64,000 nt of DNA from Nocardia anocheti. GTDB taxonomy: Bacteria > Actinomycetota > Actinomycetes > Mycobacteriales > Mycobacteriaceae. Below, in pieces: positions 9,819 to 18,453 of this stretch (its first letter is position 1; each line of letters opens with the position of its first letter). The position numbers were made by a program, and so were the translations under genes. The stretch lies in the NCBI RefSeq assembly GCF_029675105.1, contig NZ_JAQQFV010000002.1:372001-436000 (forward strand). The letters are read 5' to 3'. The notes under the pieces were generated by a model, which saw only the letters and a program-made list of their open reading frames with translations, was not told the origin of the DNA and ran no database searches.

Positions 9819-10862
9819 TCAGGCCGCCCGCACGGCGGGCGGGTTCAGCCGGGCGAAGTCGGGGAGCCGGTGGTACGGGTAGTAGGGGTAGGGCGGGGTG
9901 GTGGCGCTCGCGGCATCGAGGGCGGCCAGGTGCTGCGGGTCGAGCTGCCAGCCGACGGCGTCGAGGTTCTGCCGTAACTGCTCCTCGTTGCGGGCGCCGA
10001 TCAAGACGGTGGCGACCGTGGGGCGGGTGAGCAGCCAGTTCAGCGCGATCTGCGGGACGCTGCGACCGGTCTCGGCGGAGATCCGGTCCAGGACGTCGAC
10101 GACCGTGTAGAGATGCTCGTCGTCGACCGGCGGACCGGCCTGCGCCGTCTCGTGCAGTCGGCTGCCCGCTGGAAGGGGTTGTCCGCGCCGGACTTTGCCG
10201 GTGAGCCTGCCCCAGCCGAGCGGGCTCCACACGACCGCGCCGACCCCCTGGTCCGCGCCCAGGGGCAGTAGCTCCCATTCGTAGTCGCGGCCGACGAGCG
10301 AGTAGTAGACCTGGTGCGCCACCGGCTTTTCCAGGCCGAGCGCCTCGGCGGTGGACAACGTCTTCATGAGTTCCCACCCGGCGAAGTTGGAGACGCCCAG
10401 GTAGCGGATCTTGCCCGCGCGCACGAGATCGTCCAGTGCCGAAAGGGTTTCGGCGAGCGGGGTGCCCGCGTCGTAGGCGTGCAGTTGGAACAGGTCGAGG
10501 TAGTCGGTGCCGAGGCGACGCAGGGAGGCGTCGACGGCACGGAGGAGCCGGGCCCGGCTCGCACCGGCCTCGTGCGGACCCGGGCCGGTGGGCAGCGCGG
10601 ACTTCGTGGACAGCAGGACCTGGTCGCGCCTGCCCTTGATCGCGGCGCCGAGCACTTCCTCCGAGGCGCCCTCGGAGTAGACGTCGGCGGTGTCGAAGAA
10701 GGTGACGCCCGCGTCCAGGCTGATGTCGACCAGGCGCCGGGCCTGGGCCGCATCGGTATCGCCCCAGGCGCTGAACAGGGCGCCGCGGCCACCGAAGGTA
10801 CCGGCGCCGAAGCCGAGCGCGGGAACGAGAAGTCCGGATGCGCCGAGCCGACGGTATTCCAT
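9819..10862 (-). CDS. Aldo/keto reductase
   Basis: NADPH-dependent aldo/keto reductase of 347 residues, TIM-barrel fold. It shows the family N-terminus YRRLGASGLLVPALGFG, the catalytic-Asp/Tyr region FFDTADVYSEGASEE near residues 47-61, the Lys-containing VLLSTKSAL stretch, and IRYLGVSNFAGWEL near 154. Start is ATG at 10862 with AGGAG six bases upstream. The stop lies one base from the end of the nitrate reductase gene, so the two converge. It is divergent from a TetR gene with which it shares an 82-base region, making that regulator its likely controller. The physiological substrate is unknown. Confidence 0.93.
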   Translation of the reverse strand: MEYRRLGASGLLVPALGFGAGTFGGRGALFSAWGDTDAAQARRLVDISLDAGVTFFDTADVYSEGASEEVLGAAIKGRRDQVLLSTKSALPTGPGPHEAGASRARLLRAVDASLRRLGTDYLDLFQLHAYDAGTPLAETLSALDDLVRAGKIRYLGVSNFAGWELMKTLSTAEALGLEKPVAHQVYYSLVGRDYEWELLPLGADQGVGAVVWSPLGWGRLTGKVRRGQPLPAGSRLHETAQAGPPVDDEHLYTVVDVLDRISAETGRSVPQIALNWLLTRPTVATVLIGARNEEQLRQNLDAVGWQLDPQHLAALDAASATTPPYPYYPYHRLPDFARLNPPAVRAA

Positions 10863-10883
10863 GAGAACTCCTAAAGGGTCTAT

Positions 10884-10945
10884 AGTTCCGTTAACACGAT
10901 CGACAGTACACCCGATCGCCGCTAAATGAAACAGGAGTTCCGTTA
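10884..10945. repeat. Direct repeat AGTTCCGTTA in the AKR/TetR divergent promoter region
   Basis: AGTTCCGTTA occurs at 10884-10893 and again at 10936-10945, the second copy touching the TetR start codon. Two CGATCG cores (near 10898 and 10914) lie between. These are candidates for autoregulatory operator elements, although the second copy also carries part of the ribosome site. Confidence 0.35.
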
Positions 10946-11574
10946 TGGCGCACGACATTGCCTGGCCCGGCTCGGTTCGCCCAGGTGGACGCACTGCCCG
11001 GGTGCGCGAATCGGTGTTGGAGGTCGCCGGTGATCTGCTCGCCGAGCGCGGTTTTCCCGCCCTGGACCTCGCCGAGGTGGCGGCGACGGCCGGGGTCGGC
11101 AAGACCACCGTCTACCGGCGCTGGCGCACCCCGGCGGGCCTGGTCGCCGATCTGCTGATCGAGATGGCCGAGCAGTCGCTGCCGCGCGCCGACACCGGCG
11201 CCCTGCTCGACGACCTCACCGCCAATGCCCGCCTGGTCGCCGACACCCTGGCCGATCCCCGGCAGGGCAATCTGTTCCGCGCTGTCATCGCCGCCGCCAC
11301 CGGCGACGAGACCACCGCCACCGCCCTGCACACCTTCTACGACACCCGACTCGCCGAATGGGCGCCCTGCGTGGAGGCCGCCGTGGAGCGTGGTGAAGCA
11401 CCGCCGGGCACCGATCCGCGCGCGGTGCTCTCGGCGGTCTCGGCGCCGCTGTACTACCGATTACTCGCCAGCGGTGACCCGATCGACCAGGCCGCCGCCG
11501 ACGCCGCCGCCCGCGCGGCCACCATCGCAGCCGCCGCGGGCACCTTCGTCGCCGAAAGCCGGGCGCATACGTAG
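10945..11574 (+). CDS. TetR-family transcriptional regulator
   Basis: A 209-residue TetR/AcrR repressor. The helix-turn-helix spans about residues 30-65 (LAEVAATAGVGKTTVYRRWRT), followed by an all-helical ligand domain with a TetR_C-type segment. ATG at 10945 is preceded by AGGAG. It is divergent from the aldo/keto reductase gene and presumably represses it and itself. Ligand unknown; the reductase partner suggests a reactive carbonyl or xenobiotic, which is inference. Confidence 0.92.
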   Translation: MAHDIAWPGSVRPGGRTARVRESVLEVAGDLLAERGFPALDLAEVAATAGVGKTTVYRRWRTPAGLVADLLIEMAEQSLPRADTGALLDDLTANARLVADTLADPRQGNLFRAVIAAATGDETTATALHTFYDTRLAEWAPCVEAAVERGEAPPGTDPRAVLSAVSAPLYYRLLASGDPIDQAAADAAARAATIAAAAGTFVAESRAHT

Positions 11575-11679
11575 ACCAGCGCGATCACGTGGGCCGACGG
11601 CACCCGCAGGCCGACTACGCGGGTGCCGTGGTGCGCGACCGTCACCACCGGGCGGGTCGCCGTACCGCTCTGGGCTATG

Positions 11680-12270
11680 TCAGCGAACTGCTGGTTCCGC
11701 GGGGCGCCAGGCGGGATCGCGGCCCGCGAGGCCGAGCAGCCGGTCCAGCGCGGGGGCCGCGACATCGACTTCTACCACCGGACCGAAGAGGCCCGGGGTT
11801 CCCGCCGGGTCTGTGTCGCGCAGGAACTCGTGCAGGATCGCCAGATCGCGCGGATCGGCGTCGAAGGACTGTCCGGTCGACACGGCGAGGTCCCAGCCGT
11901 GGAGGACGAGTTCGTCCAGCGCGACGGTCGCCATGACCGGTGCGGGCAGGGTGATACCGCCCGCCTCGGCGTCGCCGTCCCAGGCGGCGGGTGCGCGCCA
12001 GGCGGCGGCGAGCGCGGTGAGGCGGGTGGGGATCAGGGCGCGCCAGTCGGCGGGCAGCGGATCGTCGAGGCTGGGCGGGGCGCTGGTGCCCACGGACTCC
12101 TTGGTGGCGGCCTGCCGGAATGCCTCGGTGAGGCCGACGACGTGCGCGAGCAGCTGCGACACCACGGTGTCGGCACACGGGGTGGGGGCGTCGAGCTGGT
12201 CGTCGGCGAGGCCGTCGACCACGGCGGCCAGGGACAGGGCGGCGGTGGCGAGATCGAATTGCGGTTCCAT
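11680..12270 (-). CDS. TIGR03086-type DinB/mycothiol-dependent maleylpyruvate isomerase-like protein
   Basis: A 196-residue four-helix-bundle protein of the TIGR03086 family, part of the DinB/MDMPI superfamily that binds a metal through three histidines. Visible features are LAHVVGLTEAF near residues 41-51 and VMATVALDELVLHGWDLA near 111-128, which supply candidate metal-binding histidines, and a C-terminal LLGLAGRDPAW block typical of the family. Start is ATG at 12270. A 105-base gap separates it from the TetR gene. Members act with mycothiol in some pathways, but no substrate can be given here. Confidence 0.82.
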   Translation of the reverse strand: MEPQFDLATAALSLAAVVDGLADDQLDAPTPCADTVVSQLLAHVVGLTEAFRQAATKESVGTSAPPSLDDPLPADWRALIPTRLTALAAAWRAPAAWDGDAEAGGITLPAPVMATVALDELVLHGWDLAVSTGQSFDADPRDLAILHEFLRDTDPAGTPGLFGPVVEVDVAAPALDRLLGLAGRDPAWRPAEPAVR

Positions 12271-12428
12271 GCGGGCTCCTCGGCGACGACGGACGGCGTT
12301 ACCGGTGCAGACGGCGCCCGTGCCCGGAATTCATCGGACCGCAGCTTGCCGAGTCGCACCGAGAGGCGCACGCTGGAATCGCAGGACCGATCACATCACC
12401 ATGTCCGAGGTAATACCGAGGAGGATCG

Positions 12429-12668
12429 ATGAGCGACACCGACCCCGCCCGCCCGCTGGACGAAGTCCCCGAGGCCGACCGCGTCGAGCAGGAACAATCG
12501 GCCTTCCGCGACGACGACGCGGACGATCCGGCCTTCGCCGACGCGGCCGACTACGACGAGGTCGCGGCGCGAGTCGCCCTGGACACCGGCAACGCGAACC
12601 CGGCCGACGTGATCGAGCAGACCATCGCCGTCCCCTACGAGGACGAGGAGATCGGCGCCGAGCGCTAG
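12429..12668 (+). CDS. Small acidic hypothetical protein
   Basis: A 79-residue, strongly acidic protein with no cysteine, no signal peptide and no membrane segment. Start ATG at 12429 has a clear GAGGAGG ribosome site. It contains the segment [22 protein letters not shown], which looks like a conserved core, flanked by Asp/Glu-rich ends. I do not recognise its function. It is divergent from the DinB-like gene and converges on menD: the two TAG stops overlap in one CTAG (12665-12668). It may be intrinsically disordered. Confidence 0.75.
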   Translation: MSDTDPARPLDEVPEADRVEQEQSAFRDDDADDPAFADAADYDEVAARVALDTGNANPADVIEQTIAVPYEDEEIGAER

Positions 12669-14296
12669 CCCGAGATCTTGGCGCGCACGGTCGCGTGCAG
12701 CTCGCGCAGGCTGGAACGTTCGGTCGCGACCTCGAGCACCCGCAGGCCGTGCGCGTCACCGGCCAGCTCCACCGCGAGTTCGGTGGGGTCGACCTGGCGG
12801 TGCGGGATGCGGTAGGCCGCGCACAGCGCCGCCAGATCCATGCCGTGCGGGGTGCCGAAGACCCGCTCGAACACGCCCGCGTACTGCGGGTCGCCCTGTT
12901 CGAGCAGCTCGAAGATGCCGCCGCCGTCGTCGTTGGCGACGACGATGGTGAGATTGTCCGGGCGCGGCTCGCCCCGGCCGATGAGCAGGCCGGACGCGTC
13001 GTGCAGGAAGGTCAGGTCGCCCATCATGGCGATGGTGCGGCCGGGATGGGCCAGCGCGGCGCCGACCGCGCCGGAGACCGTGCCGTCGATCCCGGCCACG
13101 CCCCGGTTGGACAGCACCCGCACGCCGGGGCGCGGCCGCGCGACCAGCGCGGCGTCACGCACCGGGTTCGAGGCGCCGAGCAGCAGCTGATCGCCCTCGC
13201 GCAGCGCGTCCATGACCACGGCGGCCACGTGCAAGCCGGTCGCCTTGGGGTGGGCGGCCAGCTCGTCGCGGACCACCGACCTGGCCTGCCGGTCGAGTTC
13301 GGCGCAGCGGGCCAGCCAGCCGGAATCCGGCGCGCCGCTGGTCACCGCGCGGGTGCCCGTGCCGACGACATTGCCGGACACATCGGGCCAGCGCGGGCCG
13401 GTGGTGAGCGCGTAGACGGTCACCTCCGGGTCGGCGAGCACGCGCGAGACCTGCCGGTGCAGGGTCGGACGGCCGGTGATGATCGCCTGGGTCGGCTTCA
13501 GCAGCGCCAACGCCAGCGGGTGCAGGGCCGGGCCATGCACGGGCGCGGTCGGCTCGGCCACGGTCGGCAGGGCGGCGAGTTCCGGACGCAGACCGGCGCC
13601 GTGGCCGGAGATGACCACCGTGTCGGGGGTGAGGTCGATATCGAGGGGGACGTCGAGGGTGGCGTACTGGGTCGCGGTCCAGGGCTTGTCGCCGTCGCGG
13701 CCCGGCGGCAGCGGGTCGGCGGCGAGTTCGGGGACCAGCGGCTCACGCAGCGGGATGTCGAACTGGACCGGTCCTGCGTTGCCCGAGCGGGTACCGCGCG
13801 CGGCGGCGAGCACCCGGCACACCGCCGAGCGCCACACGCTGTTCTGGCGCGGGTAGCTCTGCTCGCCCGCCTCGGCTTCGGCCAGCCCGAGGCTGATCGT
13901 GGCCCTGACCTGGCTGCCGAACAGCCCCATCTGCTCGACGGTCTGGTTGGCGCCGGTACCCAGCATCTCGTAGGGCCGGTTCGCGCTGACGACGATGAGC
14001 GGCACCCGCGCGTAGTTGGCCTCCAGCACGGCGGGGCCCAGGTTGGCGACCGCGGTCCCCGAGGTCATCACGACCGGCACCGGCCGCCCCGAGGACACCG
14101 CGAGCCCGATCGCGAGGAAGCCCGCGGTCCGCTCGTCGATGCGCATGTGCAGCCGCAGCTGCCCGGCCACGTCGGCCGCCTGCAGCGCGAAGGCCAGCGG
14201 GGCATTGCGCGAACCGGGGCACAGCACCACCTCGCGGACGCCGCCGCGCACGAGCTCGTCGACGACCACTCGTGCCTGCGCAGTAGACGGATTCAC
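12665..14296 (-). CDS. menD: 2-succinyl-5-enolpyruvyl-6-hydroxy-3-cyclohexene-1-carboxylate synthase MenD
   Basis: ThDP-dependent enzyme of 543 residues joining isochorismate and 2-oxoglutarate in menaquinone synthesis. The N-terminus [18 protein letters not shown] and [13 protein letters not shown] match MenD, the ThDP/Mg region is [13 protein letters not shown] with [11 protein letters not shown] (about residues 420-465), and VSGAVGAAL precedes it. The GTG at 14296 was chosen because it aligns with the start of mycobacterial MenD; longer upstream reading is not MenD-like. It stands alone on the minus strand, with an AT-richer 200-base upstream region. menC and menF are not in this window. 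Confidence 0.95.
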   Translation of the reverse strand: MNPSTAQARVVVDELVRGGVREVVLCPGSRNAPLAFALQAADVAGQLRLHMRIDERTAGFLAIGLAVSSGRPVPVVMTSGTAVANLGPAVLEANYARVPLIVVSANRPYEMLGTGANQTVEQMGLFGSQVRATISLGLAEAEAGEQSYPRQNSVWRSAVCRVLAAARGTRSGNAGPVQFDIPLREPLVPELAADPLPPGRDGDKPWTATQYATLDVPLDIDLTPDTVVISGHGAGLRPELAALPTVAEPTAPVHGPALHPLALALLKPTQAIITGRPTLHRQVSRVLADPEVTVYALTTGPRWPDVSGNVVGTGTRAVTSGAPDSGWLARCAELDRQARSVVRDELAAHPKATGLHVAAVVMDALREGDQLLLGASNPVRDAALVARPRPGVRVLSNRGVAGIDGTVSGAVGAALAHPGRTIAMMGDLTFLHDASGLLIGRGEPRPDNLTIVVANDDGGGIFELLEQGDPQYAGVFERVFGTPHGMDLAALCAAYRIPHRQVDPTELAVELAGDAHGLRVLEVATERSSLRELHATVRAKISG

Positions 14297-14499
14297 AAAC
14301 CCCAGCCTGTCAGACCGGGATACGCACGTCTCCCCCTGGCCCGCGTTGGCTGCGTCACGGGCGCGTCGCCGAGGCCCTGTTCCGGGCTTACTCGACACTT
14401 CTTCCGGACAATTCTCCCGAATCGCACACCGGCCGACGCCTCTCTGTTCATAGGGTCGAGCGAAAATATTCGCGAATTCGCAACAGCATCACAAACAAA

Positions 14500-14542
14500 G
14501 AGAAATCCGATGCCGACCAAATGGCCTGGCACCGGATTTCTC
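14500..14542 (-). terminator. Intrinsic terminator of the small secreted protein gene
   Basis: GAGAAATCCG (14500-14509) pairs perfectly with CGGATTTCTC (14533-14542), extended inside by TGCC/GGCA. Read on the minus strand the stem is followed by TTTGTTTGTG, a T-rich tail, 20 bases past the stop of the gene at 14562-14846. Confidence 0.7.
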
Positions 14543-14561
14543 CGGGTATTCGCGCAGCGAC

Positions 14562-14846
14562 TCAGGCAGCGGGCTGCGTGAGATCCTGGATGCCGATGAC
14601 GGATTCGATGATGTTGAGCACCGCGGAGGTGCCGCTGTCGACGGCGGCGCTGCCCGACTCGAGCACACCGAAGCCCGCGGCCGAGCCGGTGGTGAGGTCG
14701 GCGGAGCCGCTGGCCAGGTCGGCCGAGCCGCTGAAGGAACCGGTGCCGGAGCCCGTGTCGGCGCCCGCGATGGCGATGGGGCCGAGGAACATGGCGGCAG
14801 CGGCGGCAGCGGCGCCGGTGGCGGCGAGAGTCTTGCGAGAGATCAT
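14562..14846 (-). CDS. Small secreted Ser/Gly/Ala-rich protein
   Basis: A 94-residue precursor with a classic signal peptide: MISRKTLAATG, a long alanine-rich hydrophobic stretch, and a probable signal peptidase I site after AIAGADT near residue 28. The mature part is low-complexity, with repeats such as GSADLASGSADLTTGSA, and ends in a hydrophobic helix (VLNIIESVIGIQDL). ATG at 14846 has AAAGGAAG upstream. It has its own terminator on the 3' side. No known family; similar small exported proteins are common in Nocardia. Function unknown. Confidence 0.78.
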   Translation of the reverse strand: MISRKTLAATGAAAAAAAMFLGPIAIAGADTGSGTGSFSGSADLASGSADLTTGSAAGFGVLESGSAAVDSGTSAVLNIIESVIGIQDLTQPAA

Positions 14847-15173
14847 GAGAACCGAACTTCCTTTCAGCAATTCGCGTTTCGAACCGCTCGAAAGGCAACG
14901 TAATCGATGCGATCCGGAAGTTTCCACCGCCTCGACGACGCACTGATTTCCGGCTACTTCCGATTTTCCTGACGTTCACCCACACCGTTGTCCGTCTCAC
15001 ATTTTCCCGATCGGAATTTACCGCTGACCGAGAAATGATGTGGCGTGCGACTCCGCCACCGGCGTTACGTGAGTGTGGTCACCCGCGGACGTGAAAGGCC
15101 GGTGCGCCCCGGGATATCCCGGCGGCCGCACCGGCCTTCCGACGATCATCGGCGGGGGCTGCCCCGCCCGTGC
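14847..15173. other. 327-base intergenic stretch
   Basis: Lies between two minus-strand genes. It holds the upstream region of the secreted-protein gene (relatively AT-rich, about 14850-15045) and a terminator hairpin of the DUF6918-like gene (15095-15138). I see no reading frame with coding character and no RNA gene signature. Confidence 0.6.
15095..15138 (-). terminator. Terminator of the DUF6918-like gene
   Basis: AAGGCCGGTGCG (15095-15106) and CGCACCGGCCTT (15127-15138) form a perfect 12-bp stem. The loop itself contains the palindrome CCGGGATATCCCGG (15109-15122), giving a second inner hairpin. On the minus strand only a short TTTC follows. Confidence 0.65.
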
Positions 15174-15620
15174 TCAGCCCGCGTGCTTCTGCACCAGGTC
15201 GGCCACCCGCGGCAGCGCCTCGACGACGTGCTTCTTGGCGGAGCCACGCATCGACGAGTACACCTTCTGCAGAGCCGGACGCGAGGACGCCTCGGCCCGC
15301 GCGTCGGTGACCGCCAGCAGCGACTCGGCGACCTCGTCCGACTTCGACGTCAGCAGGTCGGCGAAGGTGCCGGTGCCCGAGGCGGTGAATTCGGCCCAGT
15401 ACGGCTGGAGCTGGTCGAGCAGCTTGGGCGCCAGCGATGCGAGGGCATCCGGAACGATGGTCGGGCTGATCTTCTTGACCGCCGCGTACCCACCCTTCAC
15501 GGCCAGGCCGGACGCACCACCTTTGTCCGAGACCTCGGCGTCGAGAACCTCGACGGCGTCAGCAAGGAAAGCCGGACGCTTGGTGTCGTCGAGCAGGGAT
15601 TCAGACAGTGCTGCAACCAC
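15174..15620 (-). CDS. DUF6918-like alpha-helical protein
   Basis: A 148-residue, soluble, mostly helical protein resembling the actinobacterial DUF6918 family. It starts VVAALSESLLDDTKRPAFL and has a basic C-terminus MRGSAKKHVVEALPRVADLVQKHAG. The GTG at 15620 was chosen over longer options because GGAGGAA lies seven bases upstream. No catalytic motif, no cysteines in the mature core. It is divergent from menB with a 141-base gap. Function unknown. Confidence 0.75.
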   Translation of the reverse strand: MVAALSESLLDDTKRPAFLADAVEVLDAEVSDKGGASGLAVKGGYAAVKKISPTIVPDALASLAPKLLDQLQPYWAEFTASGTGTFADLLTSKSDEVAESLLAVTDARAEASSRPALQKVYSSMRGSAKKHVVEALPRVADLVQKHAG

Positions 15621-15761
15621 TTTCAGGTTCCTCCGGATCGGTTCGTTGAACGAGCAGCCGCAACTATACGCACCGGGTCGGTCCGGCACCGCGCGACCGC
15701 TCCACCTGCGGTGTCACGACCATGTACCACCGCGAGCGACTGTAGGGCAATAATCGGGGTC

Positions 15762-16655
15762 GTGACTTTCGATCCGAAGCTGTGGCGGCCCGTCCCCGGG
15801 TTCGAGGACCTGACCGACATCACCTATCACCGACATATCGAGCAGGGCACGGTGCGGGTGGCGTTCGACCGGCCCGAGGTGCGCAACGCGTTCCGGCCGC
15901 ACACCGTCGACGAGCTCTATCGCGCCCTCGATCACGCGCGGATGTCCTCGGATGTGGGCGCGGTGCTGCTCACCGGCAACGGACCGAGCCCCAAGGACGG
16001 CGGCTGGGCCTTCTGCTCCGGCGGCGACCAGCGCATCCGCGGCCGCAACGGCTACCGGTACGCCGAGGGCGAGACCGCCGACACCGTCGACCCCGCGCGC
16101 GCGGGCCGCCTGCACATCCTCGAGGTGCAGCGGCTCATCCGCTTCATGCCCAAGGTCGTGATCGCGCTGGTGAACGGCTGGGCGGCCGGTGGCGGGCACA
16201 GCCTGCACGTGGTGTGCGATCTGACGCTGGCCTCGCGCGAGCACGCGCGGTTCAAGCAGACCGACGCCGACGTGGGCTCCTTCGACGGCGGCTACGGCAG
16301 TGCCTATCTGGCCAAGATGGTCGGCCAGAAGTTCGCGCGCGAGATCTTCTTCCTCGGCAGGCCGTACACGGCCGAGGAGATGCATCAGATGGGCGCGGTG
16401 AACAAGGTCGTCGACCACGACGAGCTGGAGAACGTCGCGCTGGAGTGGACCGCCGACATCAACGGCAAATCGCCGCAGGCCCAGCGCATGCTGAAGTACG
16501 CGTTCAACCTGCTCGACGACGGCCTGGTCGGTCAGCAGCTGTTCGCCGGGGAGGCGACCCGGCTGGCGTACATGACCGACGAGGCCGTGGAGGGCCGCGA
16601 CTCGTTCCTGGAGAAACGCGCACCGGACTGGACCCCCTACCCCTGGTACTTCTGA
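15762..16655 (+). CDS. menB: 1,4-dihydroxy-2-naphthoyl-CoA synthase MenB
   Basis: Crotonase-fold enzyme of 297 residues that cyclises O-succinylbenzoyl-CoA. Signatures include RVAFDRPEVRNAFRPHTV (about 33-50), FCSGGDQRIRG (about 85-95), VNGWAAGGGHSLHVVCDLTLAS (about 141-162), SFDGGYGSAY (about 180) and the C-terminal KRAPDWTPYPWYF. GTG at 15762 gives the family's usual length. It is followed 16 bases later by a VOC-family gene on the same strand, and menE begins 563 bases downstream. Confidence 0.96.
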   Translation: MTFDPKLWRPVPGFEDLTDITYHRHIEQGTVRVAFDRPEVRNAFRPHTVDELYRALDHARMSSDVGAVLLTGNGPSPKDGGWAFCSGGDQRIRGRNGYRYAEGETADTVDPARAGRLHILEVQRLIRFMPKVVIALVNGWAAGGGHSLHVVCDLTLASREHARFKQTDADVGSFDGGYGSAYLAKMVGQKFAREIFFLGRPYTAEEMHQMGAVNKVVDHDELENVALEWTADINGKSPQAQRMLKYAFNLLDDGLVGQQLFAGEATRLAYMTDEAVEGRDSFLEKRAPDWTPYPWYF

Positions 16656-16671
16656 CGAGACAGGCGGACCC

Positions 16672-17064
16672 ATGGAGATTCTCAACAGCCGGATCATCGT
16701 GCGGCCCAGCGATTACGCGCGCACGCTGGAGTTCTACCGGGACGGGCTCGGGCTGGCGATCGCCAGGGAGTACCCGGGCGGCACGGTGTTCTTCGCCGGG
16801 CAGTCGCTGCTCGAGGTCGCCGGGCACGGTGGCGGCGGGGAGCCGAGCAGTTTCGCGGGCGCGATCTGGTTGCAGGTGCGCGACATCGCCGACGCGGCGG
16901 CGGAATTGGCGCTGAAGGGAATCGCGATCGAGCGCCCGCCCGCGCTCGAACCATGGGGCCTGTGGGAGATGTGGGTGCGTGACCCGGACGGGGTGCCGCT
17001 GGTACTGGTGGAGGTTCCGGCCGAGCATCCGATCCGGCGCGATCAGCGCCGGTCCCCGGAGTGA
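16672..17064 (+). CDS. VOC-family (glyoxalase/bleomycin-resistance fold) protein
   Basis: A 130-residue single-domain VOC protein with paired beta-alpha-beta-beta-beta modules: MEILNSRIIVRPSDYARTLEFYRDGLGL at the N-terminus and LWEMWVRDPDGVPLVLVEVP near the C-terminus. Candidate metal residues are a C-terminal Glu in VLVEVP and few histidines, so metal binding is uncertain. ATG at 16672 has AGGCGG upstream and lies 16 bases after menB, so the two are probably co-transcribed. Substrate unknown. Confidence 0.85.
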   Translation: MEILNSRIIVRPSDYARTLEFYRDGLGLAIAREYPGGTVFFAGQSLLEVAGHGGGGEPSSFAGAIWLQVRDIADAAAELALKGIAIERPPALEPWGLWEMWVRDPDGVPLVLVEVPAEHPIRRDQRRSPE

Positions 17065-17134
17065 GCTCGCCGCGGCCCGGCCGAGTTGCCGATCGGGGTC
17101 CGGCCGCGCACGATAGCTGCGAGCAAGCGCAAAC

Positions 17135-17153
17135 AGACCCGTTGGCCGGGTCT
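17135..17153 (+). terminator. Weak hairpin between VOC gene and menE
   Basis: AGACCCG and CGGGTCT pair with a 5-base loop (TTGGC), followed by TGTCGG. Only 7 bp and no T-run, so terminator function is doubtful. Confidence 0.25.
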
Positions 17154-17218
17154 TGTCGGTCGCATGACACGATCGAAGCCGTGAGGGCGCGCAGCAAGCT
17201 GTATCCGGAGGTGAAGGC

Positions 17219-18379
17219 GTGAGCAGAACGCTGCGGACGCTGCAGATGCCGACCGGTTCCGGTGTCGGCGAAGTGCTTCCCCACCTGCGGCAGGCGCTCG
17301 ACGGCAGCGGCCCGGCCTGGCTGCCGATCCCCACCACCGATCGCCGCGAGGCACGCAGGCTCTCCGACGCGCTCAAGCCCGGCGATCCGATCGACGACGA
17401 CGTCGCCCTGGTCGTGACGACCTCGGGCACCACCGGCATCCCCAAGGGCGCGCTGCTGGGCGCCGAGGCCCTGCGGGCCAGCGGCAACGCCACCCACGAC
17501 CGACTCGGCGGACCCGGCAGCTGGCTGCTGGCCCTGCCCACCCACCACATCGCCGGGATCCAGGTGATGCTGCGCAGCATCCTGGCCGGGACCGAGCCGA
17601 CCGTGCTGGACGTGTCGGGCGGATTCCTGCCCGAGGCGCTGGCCGGGGCCGTGGCCGCCATGCGCGGGCCGCGGCGCTACACCGCGCTGGTGCCCACACA
17701 GCTGATCAAGTCGCTGGACTCGCCGATCGCGGCCAAGGCGCTGGCCGAGCTGGACGCGGTGCTGGTCGGCGGGGCGGCCACGCCGCTGCCCGTCTACGAC
17801 CGGGCCCGTGACCTGGGCATCAACGTGGTGCGCACCTACGGTATGAGCGAGACCTGCGGTGGCTGCGTCTACGAGGGCGTGCCGCTGGACGGCACCCTCA
17901 TCCGGATCGAGGACGGCCGCGTGGTGCTGGGCGGGGCGATGGTCGCGCGCGGCTACCGCAATCTGCCCGATCATCCGGCCTTCGCCGAGCCCGGCTGGTT
18001 CCGCACCGAGGACGCGGGCACCTTCACCGACGGCGTGCTGACCATCTCCGGACGGCTCGACGAGGCCATCATGACCGGCGGCCTGCTGGTGATCCCGCAG
18101 GTGGTCGAGGCCGTGCTGGCCACCCACCCGGGCATTCGCGAGTGCATCGTGCTCGGACTGCCCGACGAGCGGCTGGGTCAGCGGGTGGCCGTGGCCGTGG
18201 TGCCCACACCGGGTGCCGCGCCGACACTGGACGAGCTGCGCGCGCACGTCGTGGCCGAACTGGATTCCATCGCCGCCCCCCGTGAGCTGGCCGTTCTCGA
18301 CGAGATCCCGCTGCGCGGACCGGGCAAACCCGACCGGGCCGCGCTGCGCGCCCACCTGCAGGCCGACTCCGCGCGCTGA
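17219..18379 (+). CDS. menE: O-succinylbenzoate-CoA ligase MenE
   Basis: AMP-forming acyl-CoA synthetase of 386 residues, the step before MenB. The P-loop-like motif TTSGTTGIPKGALL is at about 63-76, the aromatic AMP-site motif TYGMSETCGG near 203-212, and the C-terminal hinge and lysine region GRLDEAIMTGG near 279-289 with a final PGKPDRAAL. It is shorter than many acyl ligases, as is usual for actinobacterial MenE. GTG at 17219 has GGAGG seven bases upstream. Followed by an exporter operon on the same strand. Confidence 0.94.
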   Translation: MSRTLRTLQMPTGSGVGEVLPHLRQALDGSGPAWLPIPTTDRREARRLSDALKPGDPIDDDVALVVTTSGTTGIPKGALLGAEALRASGNATHDRLGGPGSWLLALPTHHIAGIQVMLRSILAGTEPTVLDVSGGFLPEALAGAVAAMRGPRRYTALVPTQLIKSLDSPIAAKALAELDAVLVGGAATPLPVYDRARDLGINVVRTYGMSETCGGCVYEGVPLDGTLIRIEDGRVVLGGAMVARGYRNLPDHPAFAEPGWFRTEDAGTFTDGVLTISGRLDEAIMTGGLLVIPQVVEAVLATHPGIRECIVLGLPDERLGQRVAVAVVPTPGAAPTLDELRAHVVAELDSIAAPRELAVLDEIPLRGPGKPDRAALRAHLQADSAR

Positions 18380-18453
18380 CCCACCGGCTCTTGCACGGGC
18401 CGTGACATGCCGACGCAAGAGCCACGCAAGGCGGGGTGGGCACTGTAGGTCCC

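Noticed and set aside
11225..14581. 1118-residue plus-strand open frame
   Set aside because: It lies antisense to menD and the DinB-like gene; composition is Arg/Pro/Ala-rich without domains, a GC-driven shadow frame.
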